From: Candidatus Forterrea sp.
GTDB taxonomy: Archaea > Iainarchaeota > Iainarchaeia > Iainarchaeales > JAAZKV01
Length of the DNA: 20,531 bases
Assembly (NCBI GenBank): GCA_020717885.1
Contig: DYDN01000003.1
Location: 1-20,531 of the forward strand
Reading direction: 5' to 3'
Position numbers and translations under genes: made by a program. The number at the start of each line of letters is the position of its first letter. Positions within the stretch are counted from its first letter, which is position 1. The notes under the pieces were generated by a model. The model did no database searches, had not been told where the DNA came from, and was given only the letters and a program-made list of their open reading frames with translations. Below are positions 1 to 7,400 of this stretch, in pieces.

Positions 1-1
1 T

Positions 2-166
2 AAGAAAAAATGGCAACAACAACAAGCCTACGGCACACGATGGGCAATAGAAACCATGTTCTCAACCATTAAACGCAGATTCGGACAACACACCCAATCA
101 ACTAAATACCACAACATGCAACACGAACAAATATACAAACTACAACTCCAAAACCAATTATTGTAA
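2..166 (+). pseudogene. 3' end of a DDE (IS4/IS5-like) transposase, cut by window edge
   Basis: An open frame runs in from the left edge and stops at TAA 164-166, giving 54 visible residues. It contains YGTRWAIETMF followed by STIKRRFG, the pattern around the last acidic residue of the DDE triad in IS4/IS5-type transposases. The putative catalytic Glu is residue 17 of the visible part. The short Gln-rich tail ends in QLL. Codons are strikingly A/C rich (CAA, ACA, AAC) compared with the T/A/G-rich genes around it, which suggests a transferred element. Whether the whole gene is intact cannot be judged, because the 5' part lies outside the window. I found no clear terminal inverted repeat between 167 and 295. 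Confidence 0.7.
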
Positions 167-246
167 CAATTAGCCCAAAAAGAACCAATTAACCAAAAAC
201 ACAAACAATTACGCAACACAGCACATTTACTCGCCATTCTTTCCTA

Positions 247-290
247 TTTTTAAATTTTTTGAACGAGTTATTTGTAGTTTTACGGGTGAT
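247..290 (+). promoter_or_regulatory. TATA-like box and Shine-Dalgarno of the NAC gene
   Basis: A T/A-rich TATA-like stretch (TTTTTAAATTTTTT, about 247-260) lies some 40 bases before the NAC start. GGTGAT at 285-290 matches the archaeal anti-Shine-Dalgarno sequence and ends 5 bases before ATG 296. The NAC transcript therefore probably has a short leader with a real ribosome-binding site. The rest of 167-295 shows nothing else I can support. Confidence 0.5.
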
Positions 291-295
291 TATTA

Positions 296-625
296 ATGTT
301 TCCGGGCGGAGTTAATCCAAAACAAATGAGTCAAATGATGAAGCAATTCGGGATAAAGAATCAGGAGCTTGATGCTAAAGAAGTAATAATTACTCTTGGC
401 AACGGGAACAAAATTGTTTTTGATAAGCCCCAAATCCAGTGCATTGAGATGCGCGGAGAAAAAACTTATACAATTGCGGGCGCTACACGAGAAGTTAGCG
501 GGGTTCCACAGGAAGATATTGATATGGTTGCGGAAGCCGCGGGTGTTTCAAAAGAGGAAGCAAAAAAAGCGCTTATTGAAAGTAATGGCGATATTGCTGA
601 GGCAATATTAAAATTAAAGAAATAG
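296..625 (+). CDS. nac: Nascent polypeptide-associated complex protein (archaeal NAC)
   Basis: This is the archaeal homolog of NAC alpha. As a homodimer it binds at the ribosomal exit tunnel and contacts emerging chains in the cytosol. The 109-residue length is normal. The N-terminus MFPGGVNPKQM is typical of the family. The beta-strand NAC domain spans about residues 25-68, and a C-terminal UBA domain about 71-109 (EDIDMVAEAAGVSKEEAKKA). The start is supported by GGTGAT five bases upstream. Its stop lies only 10 bases from the stop of the convergent gene on the minus strand, inside a shared hairpin. Nothing in the protein looks abnormal. Confidence 0.95.
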   Translation: MFPGGVNPKQMSQMMKQFGIKNQELDAKEVIITLGNGNKIVFDKPQIQCIEMRGEKTYTIAGATREVSGVPQEDIDMVAEAAGVSKEEAKKALIESNGDIAEAILKLKK

Positions 626-641
626 TTTTTTGAAACTATTT
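620..641. terminator. Bidirectional hairpin covering both convergent stop codons
   Basis: AAATAGTTT (620-628) and AAACTATTT (633-641) form a perfect 9-bp stem with loop TTTG. The TAG stop of NAC (623-625) lies in one arm and the TAG stop of the opposite gene (636-638 on +) in the other. A T-run follows on the plus strand. It looks like a two-way terminator or transcript-end structure. Termination itself is inferred. Confidence 0.6.
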
Positions 642-1322
642 TTCTTTCAGCATTTGAGCAATAATTTGTAGTGAATGTATTTTATTTTTCGGCGGAGCAA
701 TCTCCGCTATTACTGCAATTATTTCATCAATCTTTCTTTGCGAGCGAAGAAGAGGGGCTTTTTTCATTTCGTCGGCTACCGCCTTAATGAGTCCTGAGGA
801 ACCAAAGAGTTTGAATTCTCTCGCATAGGGGCTTTGTATTATTGCAACTTTATCCAATATTGGAACTTTAATTGGCGATTTTTCTTTTGGTTTTGGCGGA
901 ACAAAATGCTTGTGATAAGTAAGCGTTTTTACTTTTGGGAGAAGCCCTGCTCTTGCAAGGACTGAGAGTCGCACATCAAGTATTGCCTGATTTTTTATCC
1001 CTGTTCTTTCTTGAACAAGGACCCTTAGCGCATTTAGGCTCTTTATTCCTTTCTTTGCAGGTATTGATTTGTGTACACTTAGTATTGCCGCATCAAATTT
1101 GTGTTTTCCTGGTGCGGGCTTAAACGCTTCTTCGCGTAGTCTTGCATTAAATTTTGCGCTAATCTCCTGTTGTCTTCTAACTTGTTGTGCAACAACTTTT
1201 CTTGGTTTTGGAACGAGTGCCGCCCCATACTTATGTCCCTTTCTCCATCGCCCAAGTGCTGCCTCGTACGAATGATCCACCCCTCGTGAGAGCGGAACAA
1301 CAAAAGGTCTTTTTTCAGGCAT
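636..1322 (-). CDS. Basic protein of unknown function, paralog A
   Basis: I do not recognise this 228-residue protein. It is very rich in Lys and Arg, has no signal peptide or membrane segment, and should be cytosolic, possibly nucleic-acid or ribosome associated (inference from charge only). Three blocks are shared, in the same order, with the gene just upstream: LGRWRK (23-28), PGKHKFDAAILSVH (71-84) and SPYAREFKLFG (164-174). A helical C-terminus follows. Residues 95-130 are predicted helical by eye and could be a winged-helix-like fold, but that is weak. It starts 21 bases after the stop of paralog B and is probably co-transcribed with it. Its stop abuts NAC tail to tail. Confidence 0.8.
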   Translation of the reverse strand: MPEKRPFVVPLSRGVDHSYEAALGRWRKGHKYGAALVPKPRKVVAQQVRRQQEISAKFNARLREEAFKPAPGKHKFDAAILSVHKSIPAKKGIKSLNALRVLVQERTGIKNQAILDVRLSVLARAGLLPKVKTLTYHKHFVPPKPKEKSPIKVPILDKVAIIQSPYAREFKLFGSSGLIKAVADEMKKAPLLRSQRKIDEIIAVIAEIAPPKNKIHSLQIIAQMLKEK

Positions 1323-1343
1323 AATAATCCAATTTTTTTTAAT

Positions 1344-1904
1344 TTATTTTTTCCCCAAAATCATCTTAATTACTTCTGCGCGTGTTCTCTTTGGATTACA
1401 AATTACCGCTACTTCAATTATTTCTTTTAGCTTTGCAGAAGATTCTCCAGCACTCGCTTTCTCAGCAATGTAAAGCTCAGTTAGCCGTCGGTTTCCATAA
1501 AGGTGGAATTCTCTAAAAAATGGGCTCTTGGCATAGGGACTTTTTTCTCTCGCATCAGCTCTTCTTTCTGATACCGGGCGAACCTTCCCTTTGCTCTCGC
1601 TATCCATGTTTACTTTTGTAAGTTTTTTTCCTTCCAATAATTTTTGTGTGCGCACAAAAACCGTTCTTTGAAGTATCCCTGGGCCGATTTTCACCACTTC
1701 ACGTCTTAGTTCAGTGAGGGAAGAAAACTTTTTTCCTGCGGCATGAACTTTTAGAATTACTGTATCTAATGGGTGCTTTCCAGCGGGAACTGCGCGCTCC
1801 AAATTTCTTATTCTTTGCTCCTTTAATGTTTTAGCCTGTCGTATAACTATCCTTTGCTCACGCGGAACAAACCCCTTCTTTTTTCTCCAAGAACCAAGCT
1901 GCAT
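1344..1904 (-). CDS. Basic protein of unknown function, paralog B
   Basis: This is an unrecognised 186-residue, strongly basic protein and first gene of a two-gene unit. It shares with its neighbour the blocks LGSWRK (3-8), AGKHPLDTVILKVH (41-54) and SPFFREFHLYG (127-137), then a helical C-terminus ending in Lys-Lys. The first block begins at residue 3 here and at residue 23 in paralog A, so this copy lacks about 20 N-terminal residues. A TATA-like AAATTATATG on the minus strand (about 1926-1935) sits some 25 bases before the ATG, which suggests a leaderless transcript and supports this start. No membrane segments. A duplication followed by divergence is the simplest reading. Function unknown. 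Confidence 0.8.
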   Translation of the reverse strand: MQLGSWRKKKGFVPREQRIVIRQAKTLKEQRIRNLERAVPAGKHPLDTVILKVHAAGKKFSSLTELRREVVKIGPGILQRTVFVRTQKLLEGKKLTKVNMDSESKGKVRPVSERRADAREKSPYAKSPFFREFHLYGNRRLTELYIAEKASAGESSAKLKEIIEVAVICNPKRTRAEVIKMILGKK

Positions 1905-1925
1905 AAGTAAGTACTCTATTCAAAA

Positions 1926-1935
1926 CATATAATTT
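1926..1935 (-). promoter_or_regulatory. TATA box of the basic-protein pair
   Basis: ATTATATG in an A/T-rich context lies about 25 bases upstream of ATG 1904, the spacing expected for a leaderless archaeal transcript. It falls in the 41-base gap behind the upstream gene, so the pair probably has its own promoter. Confidence 0.45.
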
Positions 1936-1945
1936 TTTGCTCAAA

Positions 1946-2677
1946 TTAAGCCGAATTATTGTCTATTGGCACGTTAGTGTCAATCGGAGCATTAACATCT
2001 AAAGGGGTATTCAAATCAATTGGAATATCCTTTGTTAGGTTTATTGTTTCATACAAAGTTAGCGCATTTATTGCTTGCCCTTGTATGGTTATTGTTCCAT
2101 CGATCTGGAGTTTGTCTCCAGCGATTGTGCCTATCATCGCAAGTGCGGGTAGAGTTGTAGTTGTGAATGGAAAGTTTCTGTCAATGTTCAAATCATTATT
2201 CTTTAGTATTACCCAACTAGGCGCGCTTATTGTAATTTGTTTTCTTGCGTCAAATCCTTGTGTCGCATCAAAGTAATTCAGGTCGAGCATTTGCGCAATA
2301 ACAAAAGCAAAGTCGGTGTTTTTCTTTAAAGTGATATCCGCAAGGTATACCCAGTCATTTGCATCAAGAGTGTTTTTCTTAAACTGTGAAGTAACTTTTG
2401 ATACTCCCTCAATTTTTGTAACCGCTGAATCAATTAGCGCCTTATCACTGGCTGAAGTCATTAGTGCTATTTTCATCGCACCCGCATCCTTTAGCGCGGT
2501 TGCCTCAAAACTTATAGTGTAATCAAATGGCTTGTCTGGGGCCTGCGGGAGCTCATCATCATTACCCGGATTTGTATTATCCGTATCAACATACAGGTAA
2601 GCAAAGGACACCATGCTTATTGCCATGACAATAACAATTACTATTCCGGCTATTCTCGTCATTTTTGCTGAATCCAT
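1946..2677 (-). CDS. Membrane-anchored extracytoplasmic protein of unknown function
   Basis: The 243-residue protein has one hydrophobic N-terminal segment (about residues 9-30, IAGIVIVIVMAISMVSFAYL) after a short charged start. It then has an acidic linker (DTDNTNPGNDDELPQAPDKP) and a beta-rich domain, so it is probably anchored with its bulk outside the cell. Residues 218-241 are four hexads of the form xP(I/L)DxN: IPIDLN, TPLDVN, APIDTN and VPIDNN. Met1 or Met6 could be the start; Met1 is kept because both lie before the membrane segment. A TATA-like TTTTTAAAC on the minus strand lies about 40 bases upstream. It is divergent from the FKBP gene. I do not recognise the family. Confidence 0.8.
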   Translation of the reverse strand: MDSAKMTRIAGIVIVIVMAISMVSFAYLYVDTDNTNPGNDDELPQAPDKPFDYTISFEATALKDAGAMKIALMTSASDKALIDSAVTKIEGVSKVTSQFKKNTLDANDWVYLADITLKKNTDFAFVIAQMLDLNYFDATQGFDARKQITISAPSWVILKNNDLNIDRNFPFTTTTLPALAMIGTIAGDKLQIDGTITIQGQAINALTLYETINLTKDIPIDLNTPLDVNAPIDTNVPIDNNSA

Positions 2678-2766
2678 ATTAATCCCTTTTACAAATAATG
2701 GCTGATGTGGATAGTTTAAAAACCTTAAACAGTAAGTTCGGTTTAGAAAGAAGCAAAAGATTAGTA

Positions 2767-2778
2767 TTTTTTATATTA
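2767..2778 (+). promoter_or_regulatory. TATA box of the FKBP gene
   Basis: TTTTTTATATTA is centred about 23 bases before ATG 2796, the classic archaeal position for a leaderless or nearly leaderless transcript. The 118-base divergent gap 2678-2795 also holds the promoter of the membrane-anchored gene on the other strand. Confidence 0.5.
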
Positions 2779-2795
2779 AAGAGAAGGGGTTTTTC

Positions 2796-3836
2796 ATGGC
2801 TGAGAAAAAGAAGAAATTGGTTAGCATTAATTTTACTGGTAAAGAGCTATTAGGCGGCTCGGTTTTTGATACTAATATTTTGGAAATAGCTAAGAGTTCA
2901 GGGGTTTTTGATGAACACCGAACGTATAAGCCGCTTGACATTATTATTGGGGAGAAGGAACTCCTCGAGAAAGTTGAAAATGAACTTGCAAGTATGACAG
3001 AGGGCGAAAAAAGAATCGTTAAGATGCTCGCAAAAGACGCATTTGGGAAAAGAAAATCCGACCTTGTTCGTGTTGTTCCTTTGCAGAACTTTTTAGAGCA
3101 AAAAATTAATCCTTTTCCGGGGCTAGTTGTTAGAATTTCTAATGCCGTAGGAAAAGTTCAGAGCGTTAGCAGTGGAAGAGTAAGGGTTGACTTTAATCAT
3201 CCTCTTGCGGGAAGAGAAATTGAGTATCATGTTGAGCTTGTAAAAGAGATTAAGGACAAAAAGGAAATCGCTGAAAAGATTTTTGAAAAATATTATTCAA
3301 GGGTTCCCAGCTCAAAGAAAGAAATCATTGAGGATAAAATGATTGTTACTGTATCAGGAGACTTCCTCAAAAACCTTGAGAAAATAAATGACGCTATTAA
3401 GGGAATTGCAAAAGAATTCGGTATTGAACTTGAATTTAGAGAAGAAACTACTGGGAGAATTGATTCTGCAAAGCCTGCTAAAGAAATTGCTGAAGAACAC
3501 GAGCATACTCACGAAAGCCACGAACACATACGCGGGCCAAATTGTAATCATGGTGAGCACGAACACCCGCATGAGGAACATAATCACCACGCTCACGAAA
3601 GCCACGAACATGTACACGAACCTAATTGTAATCACGAACACGAGAAGCAGGAGCATACACATAAGTTTGTTCAGGACATGAGCCCTGGCACATTAAGGGG
3701 CAAACCGCTTGAACAAAGACAGAAAAATTTGAATCAAATTGCAAAGGATATTATAAATGAAAAAAAAGACACTAGGCAGTTTGAGACTTTCAAGGACTCT
3801 GCTTCAACTATCCAACGTCCAAAGAAGAAACAATAA
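2796..3836 (+). CDS. FKBP-type (SlyD-like) peptidyl-prolyl isomerase with His-rich tail
   Basis: This is a long archaeal SlyD-like prolyl cis-trans isomerase and likely folding helper, 346 residues, cytosolic. The FKBP domain with the inserted flap spans about residues 1-150. Visible landmarks are FDTN near residue 24, a GEK motif near residue 70, and the family hallmark DFNHPLAGRE near 131-140. An additional alpha/beta domain seen in long archaeal FKBPs follows (about 155-220). Residues 231-290 are His/Glu-rich with two CNH motifs, arranged as a 28-residue tandem duplication starting at residues 239 and 267. Such tails in SlyD bind Ni or Zn. Unlike bacterial SlyD, another basic 55-residue tail (291-346) follows the His region. 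Confidence 0.9.
   Translation: MAEKKKKLVSINFTGKELLGGSVFDTNILEIAKSSGVFDEHRTYKPLDIIIGEKELLEKVENELASMTEGEKRIVKMLAKDAFGKRKSDLVRVVPLQNFLEQKINPFPGLVVRISNAVGKVQSVSSGRVRVDFNHPLAGREIEYHVELVKEIKDKKEIAEKIFEKYYSRVPSSKKEIIEDKMIVTVSGDFLKNLEKINDAIKGIAKEFGIELEFREETTGRIDSAKPAKEIAEEHEHTHESHEHIRGPNCNHGEHEHPHEEHNHHAHESHEHVHEPNCNHEHEKQEHTHKFVQDMSPGTLRGKPLEQRQKNLNQIAKDIINEKKDTRQFETFKDSASTIQRPKKKQ
3510..3677 (+). repeat. 84-bp (28-codon) tandem duplication in the His-rich region
   Basis: CACGAAAGCCACGAACA starts at 3510 and recurs at 3594. In both copies ATTGTAATCA follows some 30 bases further on. Protein copies are HESHEHIRGPNCNH and HESHEHVHEPNCNH. The period is an exact multiple of three, so the duplication keeps frame. 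Copy number may vary between strains. Confidence 0.7.
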
Positions 3837-3841
3837 ATTTT

Positions 3842-3876
3842 TGGCAAACAGGGCGTTTAAGCTAATTTCTTTGCCA
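3842..3876 (+). terminator. Hairpin between the FKBP and hydrolase genes
   Basis: TGGCAAA (3842-3848) pairs with TTTGCCA (3870-3876), 7 bp with a 21-base loop, followed by a T-rich run just before ATG 3887. It could be the end of the FKBP transcript or a leader structure of the hydrolase gene. The long loop makes it weak. Confidence 0.3.
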
Positions 3877-3886
3877 GTTTATCTTT

Positions 3887-4450
3887 ATGGCAAACATTTT
3901 CATAATTCACGGAGCCTACGGAAACCCTGAAGAAAATTGGATTCTGTGGTTAAAAGAAGGGCTTGAGAAAGAGGGGCACAAAGTTTTTGCCCCAAAATTT
4001 CCAACCCCAAAGAATCAGACTCTTTCTGAGTGGAATGGGGTTTTTCATAAATATGAAGACTATTTCACCCCCGATTCAATTGTAATAGGGCATTGCCTTG
4101 GAGTAGCATTCCTCCTGAGGTTTCTTGGAAGAGGCACTACAAGAGTTAAGGCGGCATTTTTTGTCTCAGGATTCACCGGCTCATTAAATAATTCGGATTT
4201 TGATACAATCAACGCATCATTTATCCATAAAAAATTCTGGTTCGCAAAAGTAAAAGAGAATTGCAAAAAGATTTTTATTTTCCATTCAGATAATGACCCT
4301 TATGTGCCCCTAAGCGAAGCAAAGATCTTGGAGAAGAATCTCGGCGGAAAATTAATTATAATAAAAGGCGGCGGACACTTTAACGAAAAAAGCGGGTATA
4401 CTAAATTTGAGGAATTGCTTGAGGAAATTAAAGAGGTTCTTAAAAAATAG
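3887..4450 (+). CDS. Small alpha/beta hydrolase (RBBP9/YdeN-like) with Cys nucleophile
   Basis: This 187-residue single-domain hydrolase resembles the RBBP9/YdeN family of serine hydrolases, cytosolic with unknown substrate. It has the early FIIHGAYGNPEENW motif (5-18), the nucleophile elbow GHCLG with Cys70, the acid HSDNDPYVP (Asp137 best placed) and a catalytic His in GGGHF (His164). The usual elbow is GHSLG, so Ser is replaced by Cys here; the codon is TGC. Cys nucleophiles occur in dienelactone hydrolases of the same fold, so activity may be kept. The length is normal for the family. It follows the FKBP gene by 50 bases on the same strand and converges on DP2, with 15 bases between the stops. 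Confidence 0.85.
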   Translation: MANIFIIHGAYGNPEENWILWLKEGLEKEGHKVFAPKFPTPKNQTLSEWNGVFHKYEDYFTPDSIVIGHCLGVAFLLRFLGRGTTRVKAAFFVSGFTGSLNNSDFDTINASFIHKKFWFAKVKENCKKIFIFHSDNDPYVPLSEAKILEKNLGGKLIIIKGGGHFNEKSGYTKFEELLEEIKEVLKK

Positions 4451-4465
4451 TATTGCGAAACAAAT

Positions 4466-7400
4466 TCACGCAAACTCAAACAAGCTCTTTTGTTGTACTT
4501 TGTCGCTTTTGAACACAGAATTAATTTCTTTTTCAATCATCCCGAGTCTTTGTATTAAGTAAGGGGATAAATTCTCCTGCCTTGCCATGTTCTGCGCGAT
4601 TTTGAGATACTTTCGCACGCTTCCCTCGTGTATTGTTAATATGAGTGTGCTTTTTCCGCACTTATAGCATTTCCCGCAAAGAGGAATTCGCCGATACTTT
4701 TCATTGCACGTTGTGCATCTAAATGTTTGGCGCGAGAATGCGCGCGCATTCCCAATAATATCAGGCAAGAAGTGTGAACCCATTACTCTCTCAAGCGCAT
4801 CTTTAGCATTCACCGCGAGTATTTTTTTCTGGAGCGCGTTTTGTGATTGTATTTTTTCATCCATTGATTTTAGCTGTACATACCTTGACATCTTCGGGCC
4901 CTCATCAAATATTTCTGTATCGTGAGTAAAACCAATTTGAGAATACTGTTTATCCTTCCCAAGTCTGTCTTTAACACTTTCAGCAGGAACATTTGGTTCG
5001 CATACATTCAAAGATTTTTCATAGAGTTCAAGAGGCAAGTTCCAAACAGTTTCCATTTTGTGTGCCTCATCATCAACTTCAGTGGGGTTAATTATGATTG
5101 TGAAAACAAGCGGAGCATCCATTCTTCCCCCGCTTTTGTGCGAAAGATATTTGTTAGAAAAGTTTAGCAGGGCATCCATTAGGAGCATTAGTGAGTCCTG
5201 ATCCCCGTCAATGTTCCTTCTTTTTGCGCAAACAAAGTAAGGGTGCCCAAATCCTAAGCGTGATTTTGTGTACCCGAGTACTCTTCCGTTTACCGCGGCA
5301 GAGGTGTGCGGAGCAAGCCCAAGCACCATGTGCCCAATTAAGTCCTCTTTTTTTGTTGCGTTGTAAAATTTCTTTTGCTTATAGAACTTTTCAAGGAGTT
5401 CATCAATGAACTGACTTACGCGTACAAGCCAGTCCCCGCAGGTGTCATTCACAATTACATCTTGTGGATAAATTTCAATTAATTGCTCATCGCTTGTAAT
5501 TTCTTTTCCGTGTAAATCCTTTGAGTACCCAAGTTCTTTTACTTTCTCAATGCTTAGGTGAATTTCTTTTGGCGTGAAGTGAGTTATTCCCGCATTAAGT
5601 AATTCAAATCTTGTAGTCCCATCACGGAAAATGTGTATATCGTGCTTTGCGCGTAAAATCCCTTTCTCCAAAGGTTCAACCTCTTTTGAATCAGAAATCA
5701 TTCCCTTTACACCCTTAACCACATCAGGGAGAGAATTTTCTCCAAGATTTAGTTTTGCTTTTTGTACCATGTCAGCAAGACTAAATTCGTGTTCCCCCGC
5801 GCGGATAGTTTTTCCTCCGCACACCCCGCATTTATCGCCAGTAACAGATTTTCCACAAACTTTGCAGTAATTTAATCGCACCCCGATTATTTTGCACTCA
5901 TAGCATCTGTGGTGCAACGAGATTTTTTTGCATTGCGGGCAAATATATTCAGAAATCTCCACAGTTACTTTTCCGCTTTCATTGTAATTTTGATCCACCG
6001 CTTTTACTATGCTTCTTGTGCTTCCTCCTTTGAGCCCGATTGGGAATAATACATGCGGGTTTCCTTTCATTTGTCTTGGTTTTGCTTGTTCTGGCCGCCC
6101 CATTCTTCCGCCAATAAATGAACCAGCCTTATCTTTTATCACAAGTCCTGAAAGTTCTGATAAATACTCAAGAACATGTTCCTTCGCCGAAGCTTTTTCA
6201 GAGCGAAGCGCAAACGTTTCAACAATACTTAAAGCAAATTCATCAATAACAACATTTGTTGTTTCGATTTTGTGTGGGAGCCCTATTTTCTCCATTAATT
6301 TTTTCTCTTCCACCTTGTAAGCAATAACAATCCGAACACTATTTTCTTTTTCCTCAATTTTTCCATTCTTCAAATACTCGCGGAGCATTATAATTTCTTT
6401 TGAGTTAATTGCCCTATAGAAATGCAAATACTTTGGATGAAGCGCCACCCCAAGTTCTCTTGAGAGCATAATTGCATCACTCTCAGAAACTTTTTGGATT
6501 TCTGGTATGCGTACTTCAAGCAGCCGAGCCAGCCCCATGCCCGCAAGTTTCTTCTTTTTTTCTTCATCAACACAGATTTTTTGTAACTCTAGTTGCCACC
6601 ATTCTTCGCAGTATCCAACAGGAACTAGAGGGTGCGCGCTTTTTCTAAAATCCCCGTAAGTTGCAAGTAAATCCCCTAGGTAAATTATTTTTTCCATTAA
6701 TACTTTTACTTCTTCTGCTTCCTTCACACTATTTATTCTCTTCACTGTCCCGTCCTTGAGTAGTACTATTGGCCCGTCAATTGTTGTGCAGGGAAAAAAC
6801 TGCGTTGCTTTTCCTGGTCTCTCAATTCTCCCGTGTGTTCCTACTGCAATAAACTCATCAAGCATTATCATTGTTCCGGGGTTAATTGCTTTTGCCATTA
6901 TCCCAGTGTTTCGCCCGCGCCCATACCTAAGTCTAAATCCGCCCCAAGCACTTGGATATGCAAGTATTGGTCTTCCCGCCGCGAGTCTATCAAGGAACGC
7001 TTTGTTTGGTTTCACTTCTATTTTTGTTTGAGTTTTTTCAACTTTCACAATTTTCTCAAGAAAATCCCAATTGAGTCCGAGTTCTTTTGCGGTTCGCATT
7101 ACCCATAATGCTTTTAGTGCGAGCCCTTCAGAAACAACTAACCCCATTCCTCCGCGTATTCTATTTGTTGGTATTCTTGCAAGATCACGATGTGCACTTA
7201 CTTCAACTTCCTCAGTAGGAACTCCGTTAATGCACACGGGGCAGCCGTTAATTATTATTCTAATTTCTTCATCGCTCATTATGTACTGGCGCGAAATTAC
7301 TTCTGTTTGGTAAATCCCAATCTCCTCAACATATCTCTCCACTTCGTCCTGCGTGGGTTTGTATCTGTCAAGTTTTAGGAATGTTCTTGCATAATCAGCT

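Noticed and set aside
28..237. 69-codon Cys/Trp-rich minus-strand frame over the left edge
   Set aside because: It lies antisense to the transposase fragment, and its odd composition (many Cys, Trp, Leu) is the mirror of the A/C-rich strand. No domain or start signal.
3471..3677. CRISPR-like or non-coding repeat in the FKBP gene
   Set aside because: Only two imperfect copies, period 84 bases, in frame and His-rich; it is a coding duplication.
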